From the NCBI RefSeq assembly GCF_040500525.1, contig NZ_CP159404.1:143501-207500 (forward strand): 64,000 nucleotides of DNA, given 5' to 3'. Below the pieces are notes generated by a model. That model worked only from the letters and a program-made list of their open reading frames with translations. It was not told the DNA's origin and searched no databases. Made by a program: the position numbers and the translations under genes. Positions 1 through 7,763 of the stretch are shown piece by piece. Numbering within the stretch: position 1 is the first letter of the stretch; each line of letters begins with the position of its first letter. Source of the DNA: Azospirillum formosense (GTDB lineage Bacteria > Pseudomonadota > Alphaproteobacteria > Azospirillales > Azospirillaceae).

Positions 1-36
1 AAACGTGATACCGGGCGAGGCGCCACGGCAAGCGAT

Positions 37-69
37 GTATCGTGATTGACTGTATCATGTATCATGATA
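37..69. promoter_or_regulatory. Operator-like repeats before the Cro-like gene
   Basis: GTATCGTG at 37-44 and GTATCATG at 52-59 and 59-66 are three near-identical half-sites in direct orientation. The last overlaps the perfect palindrome TATCATGATA at 60-69. They lie just upstream of the ATG at 81 of a helix-turn-helix protein. This is the usual place for a Cro/CI operator, so autoregulation is likely. The binding protein is inferred from position only. Confidence 0.5.
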
Positions 70-80
70 TCGTTCGGTCC

Positions 81-338
81 ATGAACACGCAGGCTGATCG
101 GATCATCGGCAGGTTCGGCACTCAGACCGCTCTGGCAGATGCGATAGGCGTCCGTCAGTCGGCAGTGGCCGCCTGGAAACGGCGGGGCATCATCCCCGCC
201 CGGCAACAACTCCGAATTTTGGAGGTGGCGCGGGAGCGCGGCATTCCACTGGAGCCGGCTGACTTCTTCGAGGATGGGGCCGGCTCTCCGCTTCAGCCCC
301 CACGCGGCTCGTCTGTCACCGCGCACGCCGCCGAATAG
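81..338 (+). CDS. Cro/YdaS-like phage DNA-binding regulator
   Basis: An 85-residue protein. Its first half carries a helix-turn-helix of the Cro or YdaS type: the segment TQTALADAIGVRQSAVAAWKR reads as helix, turn and recognition helix, and the following RGIIPARQQLRILE is also typical. It probably binds the repeats just upstream and controls the early rightward operon. ATG 81 was chosen over an in-frame GTG at 42 because the GTG start would place the operator-like repeats inside the gene, and no Shine-Dalgarno precedes it. The C-terminal 20 residues are low in complexity. The family assignment is good; the exact role (Cro-like repressor or antitoxin-like) is not settled by sequence. Confidence 0.65.
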   Translation: MNTQADRIIGRFGTQTALADAIGVRQSAVAAWKRRGIIPARQQLRILEVARERGIPLEPADFFEDGAGSPLQPPRGSSVTAHAAE

Positions 339-457
339 ACCAGCTTCGGGCGGGGCCGCTGGGTGGGCGGCTCCTCGACCCGCATGCGGATCACACCGCC
401 GGACATGCGCAGGGCCGAAAGGCCCCACACCCGGACACCACAGATTTCGGAGGCACC

Positions 458-703
458 ATGGGGAATAGGATCGCGGGTCATGCGCTTCCGGGCATCCGCC
501 GCCGGGTCGGACTTCTCCAGTCCACCATGACGGCCATTCTGCCGGGCCGCGGGGTGCCGTTCGAGGGCGCGGGTGGGGAAGGGGACGACCATTCCGTGGT
601 TGGCCCTGCCACTTTCGGCACGCGCGCCGCTCTGGCCGTCCTGGCCGTCCCTATGCTGGTGCTGATCGTGACGGCCCTCGCCGTCGTGCTCGGTGGTCGG
701 TGA
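458..703 (+). CDS. Small predicted membrane protein, unknown
   Basis: An 81-residue protein with a C-terminal hydrophobic segment (LAVLAVPMLVLIVTALAVVL), which would make one membrane helix. GGAGG lies about 6 bases before the ATG, a good ribosome binding site, and the stop is separated by one base from the next start, as in the rest of this tightly packed operon. No family was recognised. Another frame on the minus strand is also open here but has no supporting signals. Whether this is a real product or a spacer rests on the ribosome binding site and coupling. Confidence 0.45.
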   Translation: MGNRIAGHALPGIRRRVGLLQSTMTAILPGRGVPFEGAGGEGDDHSVVGPATFGTRAALAVLAVPMLVLIVTALAVVLGGR

Positions 704-704
704 C

Positions 705-1184
705 ATGGTTGCCGCCTCTCAACTGTCGTTGCTCCGGGCTCACGTGCCGGATGAACGCCCGAAGCGAACAGCGCCAGAAGCGCCCGCCTTGTTCGACTTC
801 GGTGAGCTGGATCGTGCCGCCCAACAACGCCGCCGCGAAATTGGCAATTCTCCCCTCGCGTTTCAGGGCCGGCGCGCCTCGAAGGAGGAACGGGCCGAGC
901 AGCTTCCCAGGATTTTGCGGCAGTTGGTCGCCCTGGAGGGCCGCACCAGCGCCGTCAAGCAGCTCTGCCGGGTGCTGACCGCCCGCACAGGTCGGGAATG
1001 CGTCGAGCGCACCGTTCGAGGGTGGTTCGAGGGCCGAGAGCCCGAACCTGAGTCCTGGGCGGACCTCCAGGCGGCGTTCGGTCCCGGCATCTACGCGGCG
1101 GTCTACTACCCCGACTCCCGCGAGGCGGACGAGTGGTGGGACGCTGTGCTGGAGCGCGCCCGCAAAGCGGCGAGGCGGCGCTGA
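705..1184 (+). CDS. Phage hypothetical protein
   Basis: A 159-residue, strongly charged protein with no recognised domain. The centre (about residues 50-115) is Arg/Glu-rich and predicted helical, including ASKEERAEQLPRILRQLV and a Cys at RECVERTVRGWFEG. The last part could be read as a DNA-binding helix pair (RTVRGWFEGREPEPESW is similar in layout to a recognition helix), but this is weak. ATG 705 is preferred over GTG 693 because it follows directly after the previous stop. The stop overlaps the next ATG (TGATG), so it is translationally coupled. Confidence 0.6.
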   Translation: MVAASQLSLLRAHVPDERPKRTAPEAPALFDFGELDRAAQQRRREIGNSPLAFQGRRASKEERAEQLPRILRQLVALEGRTSAVKQLCRVLTARTGRECVERTVRGWFEGREPEPESWADLQAAFGPGIYAAVYYPDSREADEWWDAVLERARKAARRR

Positions 1185-1477
1185 TGACCGCCCGCCAGCC
1201 CGTCCACCTCGACCCGAGCCGAGAAGGCCTCGCCGCCCGGCGGCTCAACCAGCGCTACGGGCTGGCCTTCACGATCGAACTCAAGACCGAGCTTTTCCGC
1301 CAGATCACCGCCGCCCGCGCGAACGACAACCGGCAGCCCAGCGCGTGCCGGATCAACGCCGCCGGAGCGCGCGAACGCTGGCTCGTCAGCCTCGATCACC
1401 GCGTCCTGCATGTCGTCGTCGACCAGGGCGCCGCGGTGGTCGTCACCTTCCTCCCACTGCATGGGAAACGGCCATGA
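1184..1477 (+). CDS. Phage hypothetical protein
   Basis: A 97-residue protein. Its start overlaps the previous stop and its own stop overlaps the next start (ATGA), so it belongs to one operon. No family was recognised. The sequence looks like a compact alpha/beta fold: an N-terminal helix (GLAARRLNQRYGL), then a second helix and two beta-strands near the end (RWLVSLDHRVLHVVVD, AAVVVTFLPL). In position and size it fits the small accessory proteins of phage early regions. Confidence 0.55.
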   Translation: MTARQPVHLDPSREGLAARRLNQRYGLAFTIELKTELFRQITAARANDNRQPSACRINAAGARERWLVSLDHRVLHVVVDQGAAVVVTFLPLHGKRP

Positions 1478-1686
1478 CCCCGCGTACCGCTGAAATCCTC
1501 TCCGCTGCCCTGGCCAACGGCACCGCCGGCATCCTCCGGGGCGACACCCTCACTGTCCGCATGCCCACGGCCAACGCCGTGCAGATCGCGGCCAGCAACG
1601 CGAACGCGGCGCCCATGGCGTTCGTCTTCGCCGGGCTTGCCGCTCAGGCGGCGAACATCAACACGCCGGCCAATCGCGTCGGCTGA
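1474..1686 (+). CDS. Small phage hypothetical protein
   Basis: A 70-residue Ala/Asn-rich protein starting at an ATG that overlaps the preceding stop. The text TANAVQIAASNANAAPMAFVF is of low complexity and no family was recognised. Overlapping start and stop codons and the clear ribosome binding site of the next gene right after it support its place in the operon. It has no signal peptide or clear membrane segment. Confidence 0.45.
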   Translation: MTPRTAEILSAALANGTAGILRGDTLTVRMPTANAVQIAASNANAAPMAFVFAGLAAQAANINTPANRVG

Positions 1687-1711
1687 ACCCCTCACCAACT
1701 GGAGGCAGATC

Positions 1712-2812
1712 ATGATTACCCAGCAGCATCAGGACCGACTTGTCGCGCAGGGACGCGACGAAATGATGACCGCCTTCTGCACGGTCGCGCGGCCGAACGA
1801 GGCCCAGCAGCGGGAGGCGTCCGAGCGCTTCACCGCCCTCATGCAGGAGCTGGTGCCGCAGATCGTCGGCGTGGTCGCCGTGGGCGACTATCCCGCGTTC
1901 CCCGTCAAGCTGGAGAATATCGACGGCAAGGGCAAGATCGCGCTGAAGGCCGCGAATGTGGACGAGGCCGGCCCGGCGCTGATCACCCACATCGGTGCGT
2001 CGCTGACCCTGGTGCTGACCGACGCGGCGCAGTTCGATCGCAAGCGCCCGGCGGCCAACATCGACCCGGACCAGAAGGCGCTGCCGATGGAGCCGGCGGA
2101 CGGTGGTGAGGATGACGACGAGGACGGCACCGGCGAGGATGACTCGACCGACGAGGAGGTTGAGGCGCTGTCGGATGACGAGCCGGTCTTCGATGACCAG
2201 GGTGTGACCGACGCGGAGAACGGCGATGGCATTGACCTGCTGAACGCCGATGCGGACGGCCCGCTGTTCTCGGTGGTCGATGTCGGCACGAAGAAGCTGG
2301 GCGACGGCAGCGAGGCGACCGTGCACGTCCTGCTCCACCGCGACCAGGAGGTGTTCGAGCCGATGGCGGCGCCTGCCTTCGTTCAGACCTGTGCTGATGC
2401 CCTGAACGAACTGGTCGGCAAGCTGGGCCGGGACCTGTCGCCGTTCGAGGTGCGCGACACGGTGATCGCCTCCATCCCGACGGACAACAGCATCGGTGTC
2501 GCGCTCAACGCGCCCTACACCACCGAGGCCATCCAGAACAGCTCGGCCCCGGTGGCCGAGGAGAAGACCCGCCGCGGGCGGCTGAGCGCCGTGGAGACGG
2601 TGCAGTTCTACCACCTGGGCTACGACGGCGGCGAGGCCGGCAAGTCGATCACCGAGGTCTGCGAGGGCCACACGGAGGGCGCCAAGAAGCACATCCAGCG
2701 CGGGTGGGCCGACCAGAAGGACGGCAAGGCGCGCGCCTGGGAGCGTCCGGGCGCCACGCCGAAGCCGGCCAACGATGACAGCGCCACCGGCGCCGACAGC
2801 GAGGCCGCCTGA
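1712..2812 (+). CDS. Acidic-linker phage protein, unknown function
   Basis: A 366-residue protein with three parts: an N-terminal alpha/beta region (about 1-120), a very acidic linker rich in Asp/Glu (about 130-180, including EDDDEDGTGEDDSTDEE), and a C-terminal region ending in a basic tail with a possible helix-turn-helix (GGEAGKSITEVCEGHTEGAKKH, about 310-335). GGAGG precedes ATG 1712. The open frame extends upstream to 1637 but overlaps the previous gene. It lies just before rusA, so a role in replication or recombination is possible. I do not recognise the family; acidic linkers in phage early proteins sometimes mimic DNA or bind single-strand binding partners, which is only an analogy. 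Confidence 0.65.
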   Translation: MITQQHQDRLVAQGRDEMMTAFCTVARPNEAQQREASERFTALMQELVPQIVGVVAVGDYPAFPVKLENIDGKGKIALKAANVDEAGPALITHIGASLTLVLTDAAQFDRKRPAANIDPDQKALPMEPADGGEDDDEDGTGEDDSTDEEVEALSDDEPVFDDQGVTDAENGDGIDLLNADADGPLFSVVDVGTKKLGDGSEATVHVLLHRDQEVFEPMAAPAFVQTCADALNELVGKLGRDLSPFEVRDTVIASIPTDNSIGVALNAPYTTEAIQNSSAPVAEEKTRRGRLSAVETVQFYHLGYDGGEAGKSITEVCEGHTEGAKKHIQRGWADQKDGKARAWERPGATPKPANDDSATGADSEAA

Positions 2813-2814
2813 TC

Positions 2815-3285
2815 ATGATGGCCGAGCCCTTCGTCACGCTGCGCCTGGATGGCCCCGTTGTGGGGAAGGGCCGGCCAAAGTTCGCGCGTCTGCCGGGGGG
2901 CGGGGTCACCACCCGCACCCCGGAGAAGACCCGCCGGTATGAGTCCGAGGTCAAGAGCGAGGCGCAGCGGGCTATGGCCGGGCGCCCGCTCGTCCACGGG
3001 CCGGTGAGGGTCGATATCCGGGTGACGTGCCTTGCCCCCGAAGGCTGGGCCGCCTGGAAGTCCTCCGCGGCCCTGCGCGGCGCCGTGCGCCCCACCACGA
3101 AGCCTGACCTGGACAACGTGCTGAAGGCCGTCCTCGACGCCCTGAATGGGGTTGTCTGGAAGGACGACGTGCAGGCCGTGTCCGTCTCCATTTCGAAATT
3201 CTACGACACGAAGCCGGGCCTGTCGGTCGAGGTCTACGAACTCGACGCGCTGCCCAGCCAAGTCAGCAGGAAGCCCGCAGCATGA
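2815..3285 (+). CDS. rusA: RusA-family Holliday junction resolvase
   Basis: A 156-residue endonuclease of the RusA family, which cuts four-way DNA junctions symmetrically during phage recombination and replication. The diagnostic block is KPDLDNVLKAVLDAL (about residues 96-110), followed by GVVWKDDVQAV (about 112-122). These supply the conserved Asp residues that bind Mg2+ (PDLDN and KDD) and the Lys before the second pair. The start GKGRPKFAR is also typical of the family. Two ATG codons stand in tandem at 2815 and 2818, either usable. Length matches the family, and the stop overlaps the next start. Confidence 0.9.
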   Translation: MMAEPFVTLRLDGPVVGKGRPKFARLPGGGVTTRTPEKTRRYESEVKSEAQRAMAGRPLVHGPVRVDIRVTCLAPEGWAAWKSSAALRGAVRPTTKPDLDNVLKAVLDALNGVVWKDDVQAVSVSISKFYDTKPGLSVEVYELDALPSQVSRKPAA

Positions 3286-3470
3286 AGACCACCGCCATGC
3301 GCGACCAGATCCGCAAACGCGCCCGTCCGCATGCCGGCGGCTGGGCTTGGGACCACGAGGGGATTCGCTCCTGGTCGAAGGAACACCCGGCGCACCCGCC
3401 CGCCGCCAACAGCAACGTGCCGTCCTGGCGCGCGGAGTGGGCGGATCTGATCCGGAGGGCGTCTGCATGA
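3282..3470 (+). CDS. Small basic phage protein
   Basis: A 62-residue, Arg- and Trp-rich protein with ATGA overlaps at both ends (with rusA before and the next small gene after). The text GGWAWDHEGIRSWSKEHP is distinctive but does not match a family I can name. Its basic character and position between recombination and replication genes suggest a nucleic-acid role; that is inference. The overlaps support a real gene. Confidence 0.5.
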   Translation: MKTTAMRDQIRKRARPHAGGWAWDHEGIRSWSKEHPAHPPAANSNVPSWRAEWADLIRRASA

Positions 3471-3664
3471 GCAACGTCACCCATCTGCCGGTCACCAACC
3501 CCCGCCGGCGCATCGCCCCGCCGTCCACGCCCGCAAGGCTGGCTGGCGCCGCCGACGATCTGATCCTGATCGCCACCGAGCACGACTTCGACCGCGACGG
3601 CATCCGCGAAATCGCGGCCCGGCTGAAGCGGATTGCCGAGGAGCTAAGCGCATCCAATGACTGA
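3467..3664 (+). CDS. Small phage hypothetical protein
   Basis: A 65-residue protein starting at an ATG that overlaps the previous stop (ATGA) and running 8 bases into the next gene. The N-terminus is basic and Pro-rich; the second half is one or two amphipathic helices (LAGAADDLILIATEHDFDR, EIAARLKRIAEELS). No family was recognised. A longer upstream extension in this frame overlaps rusA and was not used. Confidence 0.5.
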   Translation: MSNVTHLPVTNPRRRIAPPSTPARLAGAADDLILIATEHDFDRDGIREIAARLKRIAEELSASND

Positions 3665-4493
3665 CCAACTGCCCGCTCCCCTCGTCCCCGCTGAGGTGGA
3701 CCTGCGCGGCCTGCCGTTCATTCCCCTGCACATCGAGCGTCTCCAACTCTCCAAGTCCTGGCTCGCCTGCAAGCGGCGCCCGGAACTGGCCTACTACATG
3801 CTGAACCTCTGGATGCGCGCGTGGCATGAGCTTCCGGCTGCCTCCATCGAGGATGATGACGACGTTCTGGCTGATGCGGCGCGCGCCGATTACCGGACCT
3901 GGGAAAAGGTCCGCGAGGCCGTGCTGCGCGGCTGGGTAAAATGCTCGGACGGGCGGCTCTATCACCCTGTCGTGGCAGAGCTTGCCGCCGAAGCATGGGA
4001 GCATCGTAAGGGCTATCGTGAGCGCGCTGCCAAGGCTCGTGAAGCCAAGAAACAGAAGCGTTTCACCGCTGAGACATGCCCTGCGCCAGCGAATGATACA
4101 GGCCCTGTCAAAGCGTCTGTCACAGAGCCTGAGACAGGCTTGACCAGTCTCTATAAGGGACAGGGAGAGGGACAGAGAGAGGGAGAATCTTATTCCGAGG
4201 ATAAATCCTCGGGGCCGGTCGGCCCGGTCGATCCGGTCAAACAGCTTTTCGACACCGGCGTGAAGTTGCTCACCGATGCCGGGCAAAAGCCGGCAAGCGC
4301 CAGGGCGATCATCGGCCAGCTTCGGAAAGCCAAGGGCGACGAAGGGGCGCTGTCGGTGGTGCTGGCAGCCGCCAAGGCTTCCGAACCGGTTTCGTACATC
4401 CAGGCCGCGATTCGGCACGGCGGCCCGGCCAATGACGCTGCGCCGCGTCCGCAAGCCGATCCCAAGACCAACCCGCAGTGGGCGAATTACTGA
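3657..4493 (+). CDS. DUF1376-like phage replication protein
   Basis: A 278-residue protein. Residues about 18-120 read like the DUF1376 domain found in phage replication proteins: a short strand motif (LPFIPLHIERLQLS), a long helix (AYYMLNLWMRAWHELPAAS), a DD-rich turn and a winged segment (VLRGWVKCSDGRLYHPVVAELA). A basic linker (KAREAKKQKR) and a polar middle follow, then a C-terminal helical region. Such proteins commonly lie directly before a DnaB-type helicase, as here, and are thought to load it. The likely role is origin recognition or helicase loading. The first 8 bases overlap the preceding gene. Confidence 0.7.
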   Translation: MTDQLPAPLVPAEVDLRGLPFIPLHIERLQLSKSWLACKRRPELAYYMLNLWMRAWHELPAASIEDDDDVLADAARADYRTWEKVREAVLRGWVKCSDGRLYHPVVAELAAEAWEHRKGYRERAAKAREAKKQKRFTAETCPAPANDTGPVKASVTEPETGLTSLYKGQGEGQREGESYSEDKSSGPVGPVDPVKQLFDTGVKLLTDAGQKPASARAIIGQLRKAKGDEGALSVVLAAAKASEPVSYIQAAIRHGGPANDAAPRPQADPKTNPQWANY

Positions 4494-4495
4494 CC

Positions 4496-5851
4496 ATGGA
4501 CGACACCGACATCCCCTCCCGGATGCTGCTGGCCAACTCGTCGATCACGGCGATTCTCGACCAACTGACCGACCCGGACATCGAGCAGCACCTGCTGTCC
4601 GCGGCCATGCACAGCCCAGCGGCCTACGCCAAGGCCGGCAGCAGCCTCCAGCCGGACGACTTCGCCTTCCCGGTGCACGCCGCCCTCTGGCACGCCTTGG
4701 GACAGGCCTATGGCGAGAACCGCAAGGTCGACCACCTGCTGTTGGGCGATCTGGCCCGGCGATTCGACGCCGACCTGCAGGACCATGGGGGAGGGCAGGC
4801 TTACGTCGCGGAGATGTTCGGCCTGATGGCGAACGCCAAGGCTGCCCAGGACTACGGGCGCCGCCTGTCCGAACTGGCCAAGCGCCGGCGGCTGGTCATC
4901 GCGGCGATCACGACGGTGGCCACGGCGCCGGACCTCGACACGCCGCTGGACGAGCTGCTGGGCGGCATCATGGGCGAGGCCGAACGACTGGTCGAAACGG
5001 GCAGGGCCCGGACCCGCGGCGCCGTGCTGGACGACATGCTGGAGAGCTTCCGTCACCCGCCCGTGGTCTACTCCACCGGCATGCCCTCGCTTGACGCCGC
5101 CATGGGTGGCGGCCTGTGGCCGGGCAGGGTCTACGGCATCGCCGCGCACGACAAGGCGGGCAAGACCGGGCTGGCCGGGACGATCAGTTACAACCTCAAC
5201 GAGGCCGGGATCAGCCACGGCTATTTCGCCTTCGAGATGGGTTCGGAGCAGATCGAGCACCGCCAGCTATCCCGCGCGCTGGGAATCGGCACCACGCGCA
5301 TCCTGGAGCGTCAGAGGGACGTGCTGGAGGCGATCGCGCGGTACCGGATCAGCGCCGCGGATCACGTCGTCTACGTCGACATGCCGGGCGGCACGGTGGA
5401 CGAGCTGCGGTCGGAGATCCTCGCGGCCCGCGCCAAGCACCGGATCACCGGCTTCGTGGTGGACTACTGGCAGTTGATCGAGGGCAAGGGCCGGCAGCAG
5501 TCGGACGAGGAGCACTTGCGCCGCGTCGCGCAGTGGCTGGCCAACGTCGCCAAGCGCCTGAACCTGTGGGTCATTGTCCTGGCCCAGCTCGCGGACGATG
5601 GCGAGGCAACGGCGCTGTCACGGCGCGGCCTGAACCGGGCGGTGGACCAACTGTACTTCCTCCACCGCAAGCAGGGCGAGGAATTCGGCTGGCTCCAGAT
5701 GAAGGTCAGCCGCTACACGCCGCCCGGTGACGTGGGCGGCCCGAACGATCCGGCGCTGAGGCTCCGCTACCCCGGTCCGTGGTTCGAGGACTGGAAGGCC
5801 CGCGGGGCCGACGACATGCGGCAGGCGCAGTACGAGCTGGCGGAGGGGTGA
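4496..5851 (+). CDS. DnaB-like replicative helicase
   Basis: A 451-residue replicative DNA helicase that unwinds DNA ahead of the fork. The N-terminal domain (about 20-120) has the DnaB start DIEQHLLSAAM. The RecA-like core has a Walker A variant AHDKAGKTGL (about 217-226) and a Walker B segment VVDYWQLIEG (about 320). The run FEMGSEQIEHRQLSRALGI matches the DnaB motif that begins FSLEM in other family members. Walker A has KAGKT where most family members have MGKT. ATG 4496 follows the previous stop directly and was preferred to an overlapping GTG at 4478. No primase or DNA polymerase is seen, so host enzymes probably copy the phage DNA. Confidence 0.88.
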   Translation: MDDTDIPSRMLLANSSITAILDQLTDPDIEQHLLSAAMHSPAAYAKAGSSLQPDDFAFPVHAALWHALGQAYGENRKVDHLLLGDLARRFDADLQDHGGGQAYVAEMFGLMANAKAAQDYGRRLSELAKRRRLVIAAITTVATAPDLDTPLDELLGGIMGEAERLVETGRARTRGAVLDDMLESFRHPPVVYSTGMPSLDAAMGGGLWPGRVYGIAAHDKAGKTGLAGTISYNLNEAGISHGYFAFEMGSEQIEHRQLSRALGIGTTRILERQRDVLEAIARYRISAADHVVYVDMPGGTVDELRSEILAARAKHRITGFVVDYWQLIEGKGRQQSDEEHLRRVAQWLANVAKRLNLWVIVLAQLADDGEATALSRRGLNRAVDQLYFLHRKQGEEFGWLQMKVSRYTPPGDVGGPNDPALRLRYPGPWFEDWKARGADDMRQAQYELAEG

Positions 5852-6156
5852 TGGGCGCTTCACGGAGTTGGGCAAAGCCAGAGCGGAACGAGCAGATTGC
5901 CGACCTATGGGAATCTGGGGCGTCGACGCCATCGATCGCCGCTCAGTTCAATATTGGTGTCACGCGCGTGCGGACGATCCTGCTGCGCTACTTTGACGTT
6001 GCAAAGGAGGATCGTCCAGATTTTGGAGAGGGTGGCTGGTGTTGGGTGATCACACGGCGGCGGCTGCCGAATGCTCCAATCAGTGAGGGTGATACGCTTC
6101 GATCCACCTTCGCTGGCGAAATTCTGAGGAAGAAGGCGGAGGATCGCTTCCCCTGA
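5851..6156 (+). CDS. Small helix-turn-helix phage protein
   Basis: A 101-residue protein coupled to the helicase by TGATG. The N-terminal half has a helix-turn-helix of the resolvase or sigma-region-4 type (RNEQIADLWESG, then TPSIAAQFNIGVTRVRTILL). It is therefore a probable DNA-binding regulator, possibly a late-gene activator given its place at the end of the early operon; that role is inference. GC content is lower than that of the neighbours to the left, so the base composition changes here. A hairpin terminator follows closely after the stop. Confidence 0.6.
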   Translation: MGASRSWAKPERNEQIADLWESGASTPSIAAQFNIGVTRVRTILLRYFDVAKEDRPDFGEGGWCWVITRRRLPNAPISEGDTLRSTFAGEILRKKAEDRFP

Positions 6157-6167
6157 TCGCCACACCA

Positions 6168-6193
6168 ACGACCGTCCTTCGGGGCGGTCGTTT
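6168..6193 (+). terminator. Intrinsic terminator after the early operon
   Basis: A 10-base stem (6168-6177 with 6182-6191, one G-T pair) closed by a stable TTCG tetraloop and followed by TTTC. It begins 12 bases after the stop of the last rightward early gene. The T-run is only on the plus strand, so it should stop rightward early transcription before the minus-strand cargo genes. Confidence 0.7.
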
Positions 6194-6276
6194 CATTTCT
6201 GGCGCTGGGCCAGCCGCAGGAGCTGCTTGCGGCGGTCGGGCAGCAGCCAATCCCACGCGGCCAGATTGCTATGGAT
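6193..6276 (-). pseudogene. Possible 3' remnant of a displaced gene
   Basis: Directly after the two stop codons of the HNH gene, the same minus-strand frame stays open for 27 codons, reading IHSNLAAWDWLLPDRRKQ and then LLRLAQRQK before a stop at 6193. Unlike the AT-rich HNH gene, this piece is GC-rich with GC-rich third codon positions like the phage backbone, and it looks like a helical protein tail. No start codon precedes it. It may be the end of a phage gene whose front was replaced by the cargo insertion, but 27 codons can be open by chance. Confidence 0.25.
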
Positions 6277-6279
6277 TCA

Positions 6280-7413
6280 CTACCAAGGCCAAAGCGGGTT
6301 GCCGTAATGCTCATTACGATGGCAGTTCGGGCAAAGCGCTACTGCGTTCGCCACGGTATCTTCCCCTCCTGCTGCAAGAGGCACTTTGTGATGGACCTCC
6401 AGAAACGGGGTGCCATCAGAACTACGAAAGAATGGAGCGGGACTCTTGCACCCTTCACAAACACCTGCAGCACGGTCGAGGACCTCAGCGACTACATCAG
6501 GATTTCTTACAAAAGCGGTCGTGACGACGGTAACAGAAGAAGGTATCCGTTGAGCAGTAGCAAGACGCCGTTGCCGATCGGAGCTAGAACCAGCCTGGGC
6601 GCGGCTCACCGCCAGCTTGTGGTTCTTCTGTAGTTCATGAGCGTCCACAGGAGCATCAGCTCCAGGAACGCGAACTGCGAGCTCAAACCACTTCGATCCA
6701 TCTTGTTCTGTATGGACGCCTATATTCCTAAACATGCCAGAAAGACGGAACTTTTCACCAGTATTCTGTCTTACAAAAGCGTAAATCGGAACCTGTGGGT
6801 TCTGAATAATAGCTGCGTTGACCTTGAATTCTTCTTTGAAAATGTCGTTTATGCTTTTCAAGTAGTATTTTAGCGAAACCCCTTGCTCAATCCATTGATT
6901 TTGGTACTTTCCGCCGTTGAGGGTTGCTTTGATAAATACAGCCTTGTAAGCGCCATCAGAACCGATAGGCAGAATGCCGCCGCTGCGATTATCGTAAACT
7001 TCTGCAAAGATGACCAATTGGCTTGATGTGTAATCATGCCCGATAACGAAATCATCCAGCCGTGTGCGATCATTATGCCAGGCGCCGAATCGCTCAAGAA
7101 GGTCAGCCCGGATATCCTCAAATGTATTTAACCCTGCGGTTCTCAGTCCATTAAATACAGGGCTATTCGGTGTCCCCTGAAATCGATCCATGTAATTTAA
7201 CAGGTCACCAACTCTCGAGAACTGACGCAGCCACATGGCTGAATTCCTGATGGTGCTCTTCACCTCATTCGGTAGGTTAGGGTGGTCTAAAGCCGGCGCA
7301 AACACCTGCTCCTCAATATAGTCGCGGACTTGATCTATGACTGCAGGCATCGGCGAGGTTCCAGCGGATTGGGCTAGCGGTCTGGCGATATACCTCACAA
7401 ATGAGGTAAACAT
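6280..7413 (-). CDS. HNH endonuclease, restriction-like phage cargo gene
   Basis: A 377-residue protein with a C-terminal HNH nuclease domain (about 315-372): CEGC, then LEVHHKVPLAAGGED, then CPNCHRNEH. This gives four zinc-binding cysteines (C319, C322, C361, C364) and the catalytic HH pair (H341-H342). The layout is that of McrA-type and related restriction nucleases. The N-terminal 250 residues are not recognised; the middle (FVRQNTGEKFRLSGMFRNIG to SKWFELAV) could be a reader of modified bases or a target-recognition domain, but this is inference. The gene is clearly AT-richer than the phage backbone and lies on the opposite strand, so it was probably acquired. Start at 7413 is uncertain; ATG at 7350 is possible. 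Confidence 0.8.
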   Translation of the reverse strand: MFTSFVRYIARPLAQSAGTSPMPAVIDQVRDYIEEQVFAPALDHPNLPNEVKSTIRNSAMWLRQFSRVGDLLNYMDRFQGTPNSPVFNGLRTAGLNTFEDIRADLLERFGAWHNDRTRLDDFVIGHDYTSSQLVIFAEVYDNRSGGILPIGSDGAYKAVFIKATLNGGKYQNQWIEQGVSLKYYLKSINDIFKEEFKVNAAIIQNPQVPIYAFVRQNTGEKFRLSGMFRNIGVHTEQDGSKWFELAVRVPGADAPVDAHELQKNHKLAVSRAQAGSSSDRQRRLATAQRIPSSVTVVTTAFVRNPDVVAEVLDRAAGVCEGCKSPAPFFRSSDGTPFLEVHHKVPLAAGGEDTVANAVALCPNCHRNEHYGNPLWPW

Positions 7414-7455
7414 ATGCTGGCATGCATCTTATAGAATGGCGAGAAGCAAAATGTC

Positions 7456-7746
7456 TCATTTCGAGATGCGGAGTTTGCTCGCGTCCATCTGGCATCGCCG
7501 TAGCTTGGCCATGGGTGGTTTCGGTGGCTGTGAACGTGGCATCAACAACACGCGCCGCTTTTCAGGCATCAGTTCGAACGCCAGGAGGAGGGCTGTGGAC
7601 TGCGGGTCGACTTCGCGGTTCAGCCGCTCCCAATCCGCCACCGTCACCCGGTGACGGCGCACCAAGCCAGCCGCTTGCTCCTGCGTGAGGCCGAGCCGCT
7701 TCCGGCGCCGTGCGAATTCCTCTCCGCTGATCGTCTCGAAGGCCAC
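7456..7746 (-). CDS. XRE-family regulator
   Basis: A 96-residue protein with a clear XRE helix-turn-helix: EEFARRRKRLGLTQEQAAGL then VRRHRVTVADWERLNREVDP. It is a DNA-binding regulator, perhaps controlling the phage or the neighbouring nuclease. The frame stays open upstream to 7800, but that region holds four TGTAGCC half-sites and the conserved box at 7801-7811. GTG 7746 leaves all of these upstream and is about 64 bases from the box, as in the other boxed genes, so I prefer it. With the upstream start the protein would have 114 residues. Confidence 0.65.
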   Translation of the reverse strand: MAFETISGEEFARRRKRLGLTQEQAAGLVRRHRVTVADWERLNREVDPQSTALLLAFELMPEKRRVLLMPRSQPPKPPMAKLRRCQMDASKLRISK

Positions 7747-7763
7747 CTGATCGTCCGCCCTGT

